Assembly: GCA_004376575.1 (NCBI GenBank)
Contig: SOJN01000142.1
Coordinates: 1 to 64,000 of the forward strand
Origin: a candidate division TA06 bacterium
Lineage (GTDB): Bacteria > Hydrothermota > DG-26 > E44-bin18
Direction of reading: 5' to 3'
DNA length: 64,000 nucleotides
The notes beneath the pieces are model-generated. The model did no database searches. It was not told the origin of the DNA and saw only the letters and a program-made list of their open reading frames with translations. This document shows positions 36,038 through 45,054 of the stretch, one piece after another. Both the position numbers and the translations under genes were made by a program. The number at the start of each line of letters is the position of its first letter. The stretch's first letter is position 1.

Positions 36038-37723
36038 ATGATTAAGAGTGCAAGTAAGGTGCCACTGATGATTCCACCCCTGTTAATTCTCTTGTTTTCT
36101 GTTGCACTGGGTGCGGGCCTGAACGACATTGTAGTCACCAGGTCTTCACAGGGCACGCAGGTGATTCTGGTCTGCGATTCTCCCACTTCGTTCAGACACT
36201 ACAGGCTTGCCGGCCCTTCTCGGATAGTTCTGGAGTGTGCCGGCCTGCAAAACAACATCAAGGGTCAGAATTACTCTGGCATCAACAGGGGCGGAGTTTC
36301 AAGTATATCCATCTCACGATTTGAACAGGCGGATTTCGGGAGAGTCATCATCCAGACGGCGCTCCCAGTCGATTACGCTGTTGTAGGCTCCGCCAACACC
36401 GTCATAGTAACGCTGGAAACAGGCACTGGTGTTCCCGGTTTTTCCGAATGGCGTGCCAGCAGATCAGAGGCGGTTGTTTACAAACCTCCCAGGGAGCAGG
36501 TCAAGCCAGCGACCGTATCTCCACCGACGACAAAGACTGTTTCGACCAAGAAGGTGGCCCAGCCTCAAACAAGGCGTTTGGGAAAGCTGGTTTCGATGGA
36601 CCTTGAGGGGGCTGATCTCTTGACTGTGTTGAGGGCTCTGGCAGAATACAGCGGCAGGAACATGGTTGCTGGAAAGGGCGTCAAGGGTACGGTAACAGTG
36701 TCTCTGCGCGACGTCCCCTGGCAGCAAGCCCTCAAAATCATTCTCAAGGCTACTGGTTATGCCTATGTTGAGGAAGGCGGAATAATAAGGATTGCCACTC
36801 CCAGTAGTCTGGGAAGGGAGAGGGACGAACGGGAAAAAGCGGCTCCGTTGGTTGACAGGGTCTATAAGATAGAGTTTGCCGAAGTAAGGGAAATTTCCAC
36901 GGTCGTGTCGAGGTCCCTCTCGAAGAGGGGACGTGTGGAATCGGATGTCAGGACAAACTCCCTTGTCGTCAGTGACATCGCTGAGAGCCAGCGGAAGGTC
37001 GCGAAACTGATAGGAATTCTCGATTCTCCCACGCCGCAGGTTGAGATTGCTGTGAAGGTCGTGGAGATGAATTATGATTTCTCGAGAGACCTCGGCCTTC
37101 AGTGGACTACGGAAAATCTGACGAGCAAGAAGTACAACATAACCGGCGACCTTACAATTGGTGAGCCCATTGAAGAGGGCCACCAAGTTCACATCGCCAC
37201 CCTCAGAAATTTTGCGCTGCTTGATGCTAAGCTTAGAATATTCGAAAAAGAAGACAAGCTGAAGACCATAGCTAGTCCGAGAGTGGTGGCTGTTAACAAT
37301 CGGGAGGCGATGATTCTCGAAGGCAAAAAGTTCACGATCATTGCACTCGACCAGAGAGGAAATCCAATAACTCAGCTTTATACCGTGGGAACGCTTCTGA
37401 GAACCACGCCCCACATAAACTCTCTTGATGAGATAACCTTAGATATCCATGCCGAGCTATCCAATGTAAGTGAGACTTCGGTCCTGCAGAGAGCACCCAT
37501 CATTACCACCAGTGAGGCAACCACCAGGCAGCTGGTCAAGGACGGCGAGACGGTCGTTCTTGGTGGGTTCATACGGGAGAGTGAGTCGACATCAGAGAGT
37601 GGGATTCCAATCCTGAGAAGCATCCCTCTCCTAGGTAATCTTTTCAAATCCACCAGCAAAGCTGTAACTCGGAGAGAGATAATTTTCTTCATCACTCCAC
37701 ACATACTGAGGAGAATAGAGTAA
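36038..37723 (+). CDS. pilQ: Type IV pilus secretin PilQ
   Basis: This 561-residue outer-membrane secretin begins at ATG 36038, after GGAGGTCGAG, with a signal sequence (about 8-27). An AMIN domain follows (about 30-130, DIVVTRSSQGTQVILV), then an STN/N0 domain (LLTVLRALAEYSGRNMV), an N1 domain (VYKIEFAEVREISTVV) and the secretin core (VEIAVKVVEMNYDFSRDLGL ... IPILRSIPLLGNLFKS). It forms the pore through which the pilus exits. It closes the pil operon. Confidence 0.95.
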   Translation: MIKSASKVPLMIPPLLILLFSVALGAGLNDIVVTRSSQGTQVILVCDSPTSFRHYRLAGPSRIVLECAGLQNNIKGQNYSGINRGGVSSISISRFEQADFGRVIIQTALPVDYAVVGSANTVIVTLETGTGVPGFSEWRASRSEAVVYKPPREQVKPATVSPPTTKTVSTKKVAQPQTRRLGKLVSMDLEGADLLTVLRALAEYSGRNMVAGKGVKGTVTVSLRDVPWQQALKIILKATGYAYVEEGGIIRIATPSSLGRERDEREKAAPLVDRVYKIEFAEVREISTVVSRSLSKRGRVESDVRTNSLVVSDIAESQRKVAKLIGILDSPTPQVEIAVKVVEMNYDFSRDLGLQWTTENLTSKKYNITGDLTIGEPIEEGHQVHIATLRNFALLDAKLRIFEKEDKLKTIASPRVVAVNNREAMILEGKKFTIIALDQRGNPITQLYTVGTLLRTTPHINSLDEITLDIHAELSNVSETSVLQRAPIITTSEATTRQLVKDGETVVLGGFIRESESTSESGIPILRSIPLLGNLFKSTSKAVTRREIIFFITPHILRRIE

Positions 37724-37755
37724 TCGGACTGGTGAATAATTCTTGATACCTGACG

Positions 37756-37781
37756 GGCCGCCTTCTGAGTTCTTGGCGGCC
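37756..37781 (+). terminator. Candidate terminator of the pil operon
   Basis: GGCCGCC and GGCGGCC pair over a 12-base loop, followed by a weak T-rich stretch (TTGTCTCTC), 32 bases after pilQ. Confidence 0.5.
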
Positions 37782-37800
37782 TTGTCTCTCAAGCTTGACG

Positions 37801-37829
37801 TTGACGTTCTTTGATTTTGGCTGTATTAT
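37801..37829 (+). promoter_or_regulatory. Sigma-70 type promoter of tmRNA
   Basis: TTGACG (37801-37806), 17-base spacer, TATTAT (37824-37829). The mature tmRNA 5' end at 37837 is 7 bases beyond the -10 box. Confidence 0.7.
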
Positions 37830-37836
37830 CGTCACG

Positions 37837-38187
37837 GGGGGCGATCCGGTCTCGACGGGGGCAAGGAGACTGAGACTGCGTGCCGAGGTTCCGTCGTCTC
37901 GTAAAATGGCGGAAAAACAATAGTTGCCAATAGCAACTACGCTCTGGCCGCTTAATGCGGTCACGTCCTCCTCTGGCTCTTCCTGCGAGGCCATTGGAAG
38001 GGCGACGTCAATCGTAGGATAGCCATCCTTCTCCGCCCGGAGGGGGTGGTGAAAGCTGTCAGGGCTGGTTCTATAGATATCCCGCCTCATGGAGATCTGT
38101 AGAACGAGACTAGTTATGAGGATACGCGCGTAGTGGTCTCTTTCAATCTGCTTTTGGACGCGGGTTCGATTCCCGCCGCCTCCACCA
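37837..38187 (+). ncRNA. ssrA: Transfer-messenger RNA (tmRNA, SsrA)
   Basis: This 351-nt RNA rescues stalled ribosomes. The 5' end GGGGGCG pairs with CGCCTCC before an encoded CCA, closing the tRNA-like acceptor stem. The T-arm is GCGGGTTCGATTCCCGC, and the 5' part carries the tRNA-like GATCCGGTCTCGACGGGG block. The tag frame reads GGKTIVANSNYALAA and ends at TAA 37953-37955. Whether translation resumes at GGC (37908) or GGA (37911) is not certain. One-piece, not permuted. Confidence 0.95.
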
Positions 38188-38246
38188 CAATCTTCAGTCC
38201 CGGGGTTGGTCTGGTGAATAGACAACTTTGAGTTACGAAAATCGCC

Positions 38247-38936
38247 TTGAGTACGGTCACTGATAATGTAAGGCTGGTAAAAGAAAGGATAGCAGAAGCA
38301 GCAATTAGATCTGGCAGGAAGCCGGAATCGGTTGTACTTGTAGCCGCAGCTAAGGGAATTGAGGCGGAGAGGGTGGAGGAGGCTATAGCCTGCGGCGTTA
38401 GTATTGTGGGAGAGAACAGAGTTCAAGAAGCTCTGACGAAATTCAGCAAAGTCTCACTGAAGGCAGACTGGCATATGATTGGTCATCTCCAGACTAATAA
38501 GGTGAAGAAGGCCTTGGATATATTCAGCACAATACAGTCTGTCGATTCATTGCGCCTGGCAAGGGAGATCAGCCGACGAGCAGAACAGTTGGGAAAAGAG
38601 ACGGAAGTGCTGATAGAGGTGAACACGTCTGGCGAGCCGACGAAGTTTGGGGTTGAACCCGAGAATCTCATCGAGGTTCTGGGGGAAGCCATGAGCATTC
38701 CTTACTTGAAGATTGTAGGGCTGATGACGATTGGTGTTTTTTCAAATGACCCTGAGCGTGTTCAACCATGTTTTCGGGTATTGAGAGAATTGAAAATGCG
38801 TTGTATCGATCAGTTCAGAGAAACTGCCCGAATGAAACTTCTGTCCATGGGTATGAGTAACGATTTTGAAACTGCCATAGAAGAGGGGTCCAACATGGTG
38901 AGAATAGGGACCGCCATCTTCGGACCACGAACTTGA
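38247..38936 (+). CDS. yggS: YggS-family PLP homeostasis protein
   Basis: This 229-residue alanine-racemase-fold protein binds pyridoxal phosphate and buffers the vitamin B6 pool. The PLP-lysine motif, usually VAVSK, reads VLVAAAKG here with the Lys kept. Other family motifs are VSIVGENRVQEAL, WHMIGHLQTNK and LSMGMSNDFETAIEEGSNMV. The start is TTG at 38247, with no good ribosome site. It stands with divIVA and DUF167 downstream, like the ylmE-divIVA region of Gram-positive bacteria. Confidence 0.92.
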   Translation: MSTVTDNVRLVKERIAEAAIRSGRKPESVVLVAAAKGIEAERVEEAIACGVSIVGENRVQEALTKFSKVSLKADWHMIGHLQTNKVKKALDIFSTIQSVDSLRLAREISRRAEQLGKETEVLIEVNTSGEPTKFGVEPENLIEVLGEAMSIPYLKIVGLMTIGVFSNDPERVQPCFRVLRELKMRCIDQFRETARMKLLSMGMSNDFETAIEEGSNMVRIGTAIFGPRT

Positions 38937-39100
38937 ACCCGAAGGTCGAACCTGAAACCACAAGATTACACGAGATTAACACAGAAGAACCAATGAACTA
39001 TGAACAAAACCATAAATGAAGAATCTTGTGAAAATCTGTGATAATCTGTGGTTAGGAGGTTCGAACTTAGTACAGCTAGTTTAGAGCAGGGAGGTATGAG

Positions 39101-39712
39101 GTGAAGATAACGCCGCTGGACTTGAGAAAACAGGAGTTCAAGAGGGCGATGCGTGGTTACGATGTCCATGAAGTTGACGCATTTCTAGAGATGGTGGCCA
39201 AGGAAATGGAGGAACTCCTGAGAGAGAATAGCGTATTGACTGAACGGCTGAGAGAGCTGGACCTTAAGATTGATGACTACAGGAACATGGAGAAGACGCT
39301 CCAGGGGACTCTTACGAGTGCGCAGAGGACTGCTGACGACCTTAAGAAGAATGCTGGAAAAGAAGCTGAACTGATCGTAAGAAATGCAAAGATGAGAGCC
39401 ACCCGCCTTGTAGAGGAGGCGAGGGCGAAGGTTACAGACTTGCAGGCCGAGGTTTCTGCTCTGGAAGGGCAGAGGGAAGTGTTTGTGGCCAAGTTCAAGA
39501 GCATGATTGAAGTGCAGCAGAGGCTGCTCGAAGCCCACTCTCTGGGAAAAAGAAGGCCAGCAATAGTCAAACCGTCCCCTGTAATGACTTCTGGTGGTGC
39601 GGCACCAGACCCCGAGCCTCAAGGTGGGAGAACCAGCGACTACAGCAGTCTGGGCAATCTGTTCCTCGAAGCAGAGTCGGGTGATACTAGGAAAGCAGCA
39701 AATCCGGAGTAG
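39101..39712 (+). CDS. divIVA: DivIVA-domain protein
   Basis: This 203-residue protein starts with the DivIVA membrane-binding signature: ITPLDLRKQEFKRAMRGYDV then HEVDAFLEMVAKEMEELL. A long coiled coil follows (about 30-145), then a flexible Pro/Gly tail. DivIVA proteins sense negative membrane curvature at poles and septa. The start is GTG at 39101, after GGGAGGTATGAG. DivIVA in an LPS-bearing organism is less usual than in Gram-positives but occurs in several phyla. Confidence 0.9.
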   Translation: MKITPLDLRKQEFKRAMRGYDVHEVDAFLEMVAKEMEELLRENSVLTERLRELDLKIDDYRNMEKTLQGTLTSAQRTADDLKKNAGKEAELIVRNAKMRATRLVEEARAKVTDLQAEVSALEGQREVFVAKFKSMIEVQQRLLEAHSLGKRRPAIVKPSPVMTSGGAAPDPEPQGGRTSDYSSLGNLFLEAESGDTRKAANPE

Positions 39713-39718
39713 TAAGGT

Positions 39719-39982
39719 TTGAAGAAAATCAGGGTCAGGATAAAGCCAAGGGCCCTGAAAGATGAAATCGTCGGCTATGACAGCGACGGAGTGCTGGTGG
39801 TGAGAGTATCCGCACCACCAGCTAACGGGAAAGCGAACAGGCGTTTAATCGAGCTTCTTGCCAAAGCATCAGGCGTTCCCAAGAAAAGCATAAAAATCAT
39901 TAGAGGAGCAAGCTCCAGGCAGAAACTGCTTACCGTCCCTGATGACGCTTGCCTACCCAGTCGAAAATCGAAAACGAAATAG
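39719..39982 (+). CDS. DUF167 (YggU) family protein
   Basis: This 87-residue protein has the DUF167 core: VRIKPRALKDEIVGY, VRVSAPPANGKANRRLIELL and KSIKIIRGASSRQKLLTV. The start is TTG at 39719, six bases after the divIVA stop. Function is unknown; it often travels with yggS/ylmG/divIVA genes. The last seven codons and the stop (SRKSKTK) lie inside the dispersed repeat copy at 39962-40024, so the natural end may have been replaced by repeat DNA. Confidence 0.85.
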   Translation: MKKIRVRIKPRALKDEIVGYDSDGVLVVRVSAPPANGKANRRLIELLAKASGVPKKSIKIIRGASSRQKLLTVPDDACLPSRKSKTK

Positions 39983-40260
39983 GTCCAGTTGAAAAAGAGC
40001 CATACTGTCGATAGACAGGGTAGGATAAACTCCGGATCTGCTTGTGTCAGATTGCTTCGCCCGCCTTCGCTCTTCCTGACTCCGCTATCTCTCTAGCTCC
40101 GTCGGGCTTCGCGTCAGGCTGACGCATGGCTGCGTCGGGATCGCAATGACACCACCTCCTGTCATTGTCTGGAAAGTGTTTTGAAGTTGGTAGCTAAGAG
40201 CTGACAGCTTGTTTAGTGCGTACAGCGTATAGCGTACAGCTGATTCAAGCTGTTTTTCCC
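39962..40260. repeat. Inverted copy of the 68-130 repeat and associated spacer
   Basis: Positions 39962-40024 are the reverse complement of 68-130 with one mismatch. Downstream are GTCGGGCTTCGCGTCAGGCT-type sequence, an 8-bp hairpin CAATGACA/TGTCATTG (40144-40167) and a GCGTACAGCGTATAGCGTAC tract (about 40216-40240). No further gene is seen before 40288. Confidence 0.75.
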
Positions 40261-40287
40261 TTGCAAAGGCCATAAGGTGGGGATAGT

Positions 40288-41550
40288 ATGCTGATGGGGG
40301 TAATACGGGTGAGAAAAGCAATCCATAAACGCTCGAGCACGTGGTTGGCGGCCATTCTGCTCATCAATCTCCTTGTCCTATTCTCTGTCTGGGTTTTCCC
40401 GCAGGCGGAAGAGAAGAGGAAAGGAGAAATCGCATTCAAAGTGCGTGGTTCTTCGTTCTATGAGGGGAAACCAAAGACCAAATTCGTCATATACTATGAT
40501 TTTCGGTATGACCAGCTCAGTTTTCTAAAAAGGGACAGCATCTACGCGGCCTCTTTCGACATCAGTGTGGTCTTCTATGACACTGCTGGGGAGCAGGTGG
40601 GCGGGGACATATGGCGCGATCAGGTAACTGCAGCGAACTTCGAAGAAACCAAGTCTTCCAGCATGCGTTTTGCCTCCTACGTAGAGTTCCGGATACTCTC
40701 TGGACTATACAGGATGGAAGTTAAACTTGAAGACCTTTCGTCTGCAAGATCTGGCCAGATACAGAAAGACGTCCTGGTGCGATCATTTGGCGAGAGCGAC
40801 CTGGAGGTGAGTGATCCCATATTCCTGCACTTCTTTTCTGACACTCTCAGAATTCCCAACCCCTCGGCCGAATATTATGGAGCCACGAGGATTGGAGTCC
40901 GGTTCGAGATATACAGTTCTTCCGGTGTCGATTCCTTTCCATTGGAGACATCACTGGTCGATTCCAGAGGAAAGGTTTGGAACAGCGGTGTGGTCATGTT
41001 GAAGGACAGACCCAAACAGACGAAGACGGTTGTATTCTCAGTGGATACCTTACCAGCAGATAGTTACTTATTTGTGATCACCCTTGCCGACACCACCCGC
41101 GCCAGGTGGCCCCTTTTGGTCCGGGTGCCCTTCTTCTTGGATGCTGAGGAATATCTTGAACGGGTAGATGCAATGCAATACATCGCCAGCAAGGATGAGT
41201 TGAGAAAACTGAAGGAAGCAGCTTCAAAAGAGAGGATAACAGCCTACAGAGAGTTCTGGAAGAAAAAGGACCCTACCCCCTCGACAGAGAGGAACGAGGC
41301 TGAGGAGGAGTACCTCGGCCGAGTCAACTATGCGAATCAGCATTTCGGAGGTCTTACTCCAGGTTGGAAGACAGATAGAGGGATGGTATACATACTCTAT
41401 GGGAGGCCAGACGATATTGAAAAACATCCGTTTGAGATCGATCAACCTTCATCTGAGGTTTGGTACTACTACTCCTCAGGACTTGAGTTCTTGTTTGTTG
41501 ATGAGCACAACCTGGGAAAGTATGAATTGAAACGGTGGGGGAGAAGATAG
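40288..41550 (+). CDS. GWxTD domain-containing protein, first copy
   Basis: The 420-residue protein has an N-terminal hydrophobic segment (about 18-37) that is a signal or anchor. A beta-rich middle (about 45-290) follows, then the GWxTD domain: LTPGWKTDRGMVYILYGRPD, then a VWYYYSSGLEFLFVD segment. GWxTD proteins of about 400 residues are known from Acidobacteria, Gemmatimonadota and candidate phyla of the FCB region; function is unknown. The start could be ATG 40288 or 40294. It is followed at once by a paralogue. Confidence 0.85.
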   Translation: MLMGVIRVRKAIHKRSSTWLAAILLINLLVLFSVWVFPQAEEKRKGEIAFKVRGSSFYEGKPKTKFVIYYDFRYDQLSFLKRDSIYAASFDISVVFYDTAGEQVGGDIWRDQVTAANFEETKSSSMRFASYVEFRILSGLYRMEVKLEDLSSARSGQIQKDVLVRSFGESDLEVSDPIFLHFFSDTLRIPNPSAEYYGATRIGVRFEIYSSSGVDSFPLETSLVDSRGKVWNSGVVMLKDRPKQTKTVVFSVDTLPADSYLFVITLADTTRARWPLLVRVPFFLDAEEYLERVDAMQYIASKDELRKLKEAASKERITAYREFWKKKDPTPSTERNEAEEEYLGRVNYANQHFGGLTPGWKTDRGMVYILYGRPDDIEKHPFEIDQPSSEVWYYYSSGLEFLFVDEHNLGKYELKRWGRR

Positions 41551-41552
41551 AT

Positions 41553-42929
41553 ATGAAAACTATTACACTGGTTCTTGTTCTTTGGTTAATTCTACTGTTC
41601 TCTTTCTGTGCCTATGCTTCGCAGCCGCCTCAGCATTTTCCGGCAGAGAGCAAGGGAGACCTGGATTTTGTCGTGGACGCGGTGCGATTCAGGAATCCCG
41701 CTGGCATTAATCTTCTGCAGGTTTTCTACGACCTGCCCTATGGTCAGCTTTCACTTGGCGAGAAGAAAGAGAGTGGATACGCCGTGGAATTCCAGATTGA
41801 TGTTGAGGTGAAAAGCACGTCCACAGGAAATGTACAGAAAAGCTCCTGGACATCATCAAGTCAGGTGAGAAGCAAGGAAGAAGCCTTGAGGAAGAAACTG
41901 TCAGGCGTTGACCAGTTCGAAATTGAACTGAAGGGTGGAGTCTATGAATTGAGCCTGACGATTAAAGATCTTAATTCGAAGAGGAGCGGATCGGCTGTTG
42001 GAAGAATTGAATTCCCGGAGCTCGGAAGTGTCCTCGCCCTCAGCGATGTACAACTTGCCACGTCCATAACAGTTGACACTATTGGTTCAAACTTCACCCG
42101 GGGAAACATAAAAGTGATTCCGAACCCGAAGCGTGTATTCGGTGATAACCTCCGATTCCTCTACCCGCATTTTGAGATATACAATATGAAGTTCGACGCT
42201 GCAAATCCGGGCACGTATTCCACGACCTACTCAATTCTGAATGAGCAGGGCGAGGTCGTCACCACCCTTCCGCCTACACAGAGTGAGAAGCTAGGGCATA
42301 CAGGTGTGGGGGCGAGTGCAGTTAATGTTCTGGGTCTGTTACCAGGGAGATACCTGCTGCAGGTTGAGATAAAGGATTCATCCACCGGTCAGAGTGCGAA
42401 GGCCACTTCTTCGTTTGAGGTGGCACGGCTGAAGCCCAGAAGACCCCTGATGGGTGGCTGGGCAGAGGAGTACTTTGACAGGATAGACCTGCTGGCGGGC
42501 CAGGACACCTTCAGATTCATGAGAAGCCTGAGTCCCAATGGTCAGGAGCAGTTTCTGATTGACTTCTGGCTCAGGAGAGATCCTACGCCAGGAACTCCTC
42601 AGAATGAATTCTTTGACGCCTTCGCTGCAAGAGTGAAAGAAGCTGACGAGATGTTCCGCTCAGGTCTTGAGAGGGGAATTGCCTCAGATCGGGGCAAGAT
42701 ATACATCAAATACGGGAAGCCCGATGATACAGAATCATATCCAACAGACCCGGATTATCCGGCACACGAGGATTGGTTCTACTACAGGGAAGGTGGCATA
42801 CAGTTCATCTTCTCCGACATCTCTGGAATAGGCAAGTACGAGCTGGTTTACTCGAGTACAGAAGATGAGTTTTTCGATCCGAACTGGCGCCAGTATATCG
42901 ACGAGGCGTTTATTAAGAAACAGAGATAA
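41553..42929 (+). CDS. GWxTD domain-containing protein, second copy
   Basis: The 458-residue paralogue starts at ATG 41553 with a signal peptide (MKTITLVLVLWLILLFSFCAYA). The same layout follows: a beta-rich middle with VYELSLTIKDLNSKRSG, matching VLVRSF-type strands of copy one, then the C-terminal domain. The motif itself has decayed to GIASDRGKIYIKYGKPDD, so the Trp is lost. The DW-FYY and GIGKYELVY parts remain. Only 2 bases separate it from copy one; the pair is probably co-exported and may form a complex. Confidence 0.82.
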   Translation: MKTITLVLVLWLILLFSFCAYASQPPQHFPAESKGDLDFVVDAVRFRNPAGINLLQVFYDLPYGQLSLGEKKESGYAVEFQIDVEVKSTSTGNVQKSSWTSSSQVRSKEEALRKKLSGVDQFEIELKGGVYELSLTIKDLNSKRSGSAVGRIEFPELGSVLALSDVQLATSITVDTIGSNFTRGNIKVIPNPKRVFGDNLRFLYPHFEIYNMKFDAANPGTYSTTYSILNEQGEVVTTLPPTQSEKLGHTGVGASAVNVLGLLPGRYLLQVEIKDSSTGQSAKATSSFEVARLKPRRPLMGGWAEEYFDRIDLLAGQDTFRFMRSLSPNGQEQFLIDFWLRRDPTPGTPQNEFFDAFAARVKEADEMFRSGLERGIASDRGKIYIKYGKPDDTESYPTDPDYPAHEDWFYYREGGIQFIFSDISGIGKYELVYSSTEDEFFDPNWRQYIDEAFIKKQR

Positions 42930-43334
42930 CTGATAGCTATACGCTGTACGAAAACAAGAGCCATCAGTTTTTGAGTTGTAGGGGCGCGGCGTGTCCTCCG
43001 AAGCCACGAAGGGCGAAGGAGGGTTTCCGCGCCCATTTCTGTGCTGTCAGAAGACCAAAAATCCATATGTATCCTGCCTGTCCCGAGCGAGGTGCCGGGC
43101 ATCGTCGAAGCACGAAGTCGAGGGGAGCATTACCGAAGGGACTGTCCGCAGTGCCAAGAGTAAGAAAAGCTGTAAGCTCTAAGCTAAGAACATGAAAGCC
43201 AAGAACTTACAGCTAGATACCAATTTCGTCTTTCGTCCTTGATTGTGTAGCGTACAGCTTTAAGTTACACCCACCCGCGTAGCTTCATCGCTTCTGCCAC
43301 TCATTTCAGGTCTGCAACCGGATCTCTGACAACA
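42930..43334. repeat. Repeat spacer after the GWxTD genes
   Basis: No gene is seen. A TGTAGGGGCGCGG...CCGCGCCC element spans 42977-43034, related to the complete copies at 56793 and 59653. AGCTATACGCTGTACG (42936) and GTAGCGTACAGC (43246) belong to the GCGTACAGCGTATAGC family. Confidence 0.6.
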
Positions 43335-45002
43335 TCATGGGAAAATCCCCCGTCTCATGTACGCGGTCTCCAGACGAGAGAGTGCAACGATGTAGGCAGC
43401 AGTGCGCCAATCTACACTGAATTGCTTGGCTGTATCGCGAACCTTTCTATAGGCGGAGACCATCTTTTTGTGGAGCTTGGAATCCACCTCTTCGAGTTCC
43501 CAGAATTCGCTTCTCTTGTTCTGAAGCCACTCGAAGTAGCTGACGATGACACCGCCAGCGTTGCACAATATGTCTGGGAGCATGTCAATGCCTTTTTCTT
43601 CCAGGATTCTGTCGCCGTCAGGGTTTGTCGGTCCATTGGCTCCCTCAGCAACAAGCATCACTTTCAGCCATGGAGCAGTCTCAGCCGTAATCTGGTTCTC
43701 GAGGGCCGCAGGTATGAATATGTCTGCTTCTGTTTTGAGGAAGGCTTTGTGGCCAAGCGGTTTCGCTTTCGGATACCCTGCTATTACTTCATGATTGCTA
43801 TTGACATATTCCAGGAGGTTGTCGGGGTCGATCCCCCTTGTATTGATAATGGCTCCGCTCACATCTTCTACGGCAGTAAGTCTGGCACCGTGTGACTTCA
43901 GCAGACGGGAAGCCCAAGAACCTACATTACCGAATCCCTGTACGATATACGTCGCGCCGTCCAGGTCGAACCTCCGGTCCTTCGCCCACTCTTCTATAAG
44001 ATATACAACGCCCTGACCCGTTGCCTTGTCTCTGCCCAGGCTGCCGCCTGATTCAATTGGCTTCCCGGTGACCACGTGAATGCACCGATTCCGTTCGTGC
44101 GCGGGCATAGTTGAAAGGTATGTATCTAAAATCCACGCCATGATCTGTGAATTCGTGTTCACGTCGGGTGCAGGTATGTCGTATTCGGGTCCGATGGTGT
44201 TTCCCAATGAGTACGTGAAACGTCTGGTGATCCTTTGGAGTTCACCGATTGAATGTTTTGATGGATCGAACTTGATTCCCCCTTTGGCTCCACCGAATGG
44301 TATGTCCACAATCGCCGACTTCCAACTCATCCACGCGGCTAGGGATCTAACCTCATCGACGTCAACTCCTGGGTGAAAGCGGAGTCCGCCCTTAAATGGG
44401 CCGAGTATATCGTTATGCTGCACTCTGTAGCCTGTGAAAATCTTGATCCGGCCGTTGTCCATCACTACCGGAAAGTGAACCGTTATTTCATTCATCGTAT
44501 TTGCCAGAATCTCGCGAACGTTTGGCTCTAGATTCATAATGTCCGCAGCCTTGTTGAACTGCTCGAGCACACCTGCATACACGCTCTTCTTCAGTCCTTC
44601 AGTTACAACCCTCGTTTTCGTCCCCGGCTTTTGCTCATAATCCGAGCAGTGCCATACTCCACCCTCAGGCCGCGGAAGGTTACAGATTTCGTCCTGTGCA
44701 CAATTGGCACAGAGACCTCGGACCCTATCAGCAGCCATCTTCTCAGTTTCCGGTTCGGGCTTTAGAGCCAGCGGTGTGCTTATTAGCATGTCGCCGCTAA
44801 AGGGGTATGGTTGGTACAACAGTTTCCATTCCTTTGTCTTTGAGAGCGGACGTATCTCTTCAACCTTGGGTTCGACATGCTTCGCGACCGGTTTTCTTCG
44901 CTGCCTCATCCTCGGCGGGCTGACGGGGAGCGAGGTCTTACTCGCCTTCTTTGCTTGTCTGCCAGCCCCTGCCCTCTTCTTTGTTTTCACGGTCTTAGCC
45001 AT
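43335..45002 (-). CDS. gdhA: Glutamate dehydrogenase with Cys-rich N-terminal extension
   Basis: The 555-residue protein is about 135 residues longer than usual. The GDH core starts near residue 143 and has the catalytic lysine region PFGGAKGGIKFDPS, the dinucleotide loop VQGFGNVGSWASRLL, and ends RGIFP. The extension is Lys/Arg-rich (1-60) and then has a C-x2-C-x5-C-x11-C motif (Cys98, 101, 107, 119; GGVWHCSDY), likely a metal or Fe-S site. The ATG at 45002 follows AAAGGAGGTAGGTATC. The enzyme interconverts glutamate and 2-oxoglutarate plus ammonia. A sigma-54 type promoter lies upstream. Confidence 0.9.
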   Translation of the reverse strand: MAKTVKTKKRAGAGRQAKKASKTSLPVSPPRMRQRRKPVAKHVEPKVEEIRPLSKTKEWKLLYQPYPFSGDMLISTPLALKPEPETEKMAADRVRGLCANCAQDEICNLPRPEGGVWHCSDYEQKPGTKTRVVTEGLKKSVYAGVLEQFNKAADIMNLEPNVREILANTMNEITVHFPVVMDNGRIKIFTGYRVQHNDILGPFKGGLRFHPGVDVDEVRSLAAWMSWKSAIVDIPFGGAKGGIKFDPSKHSIGELQRITRRFTYSLGNTIGPEYDIPAPDVNTNSQIMAWILDTYLSTMPAHERNRCIHVVTGKPIESGGSLGRDKATGQGVVYLIEEWAKDRRFDLDGATYIVQGFGNVGSWASRLLKSHGARLTAVEDVSGAIINTRGIDPDNLLEYVNSNHEVIAGYPKAKPLGHKAFLKTEADIFIPAALENQITAETAPWLKVMLVAEGANGPTNPDGDRILEEKGIDMLPDILCNAGGVIVSYFEWLQNKRSEFWELEEVDSKLHKKMVSAYRKVRDTAKQFSVDWRTAAYIVALSRLETAYMRRGIFP

Positions 45003-45054
45003 GATACCTACCTCCTTTCGGTTTACCCTGGAGAACATACCCACTCCGACGTTA

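Noticed and set aside
36464-37414. 316-codon minus-strand open frame
   Set aside because: Shadow of the pilQ secretin; composition and lack of motifs argue against a gene.
37724-38246. Possible tRNA gene or small protein in the pilQ-yggS gap
   Set aside because: The tRNA-like arms belong to the one-piece tmRNA; no separate tRNA or coding frame is seen.
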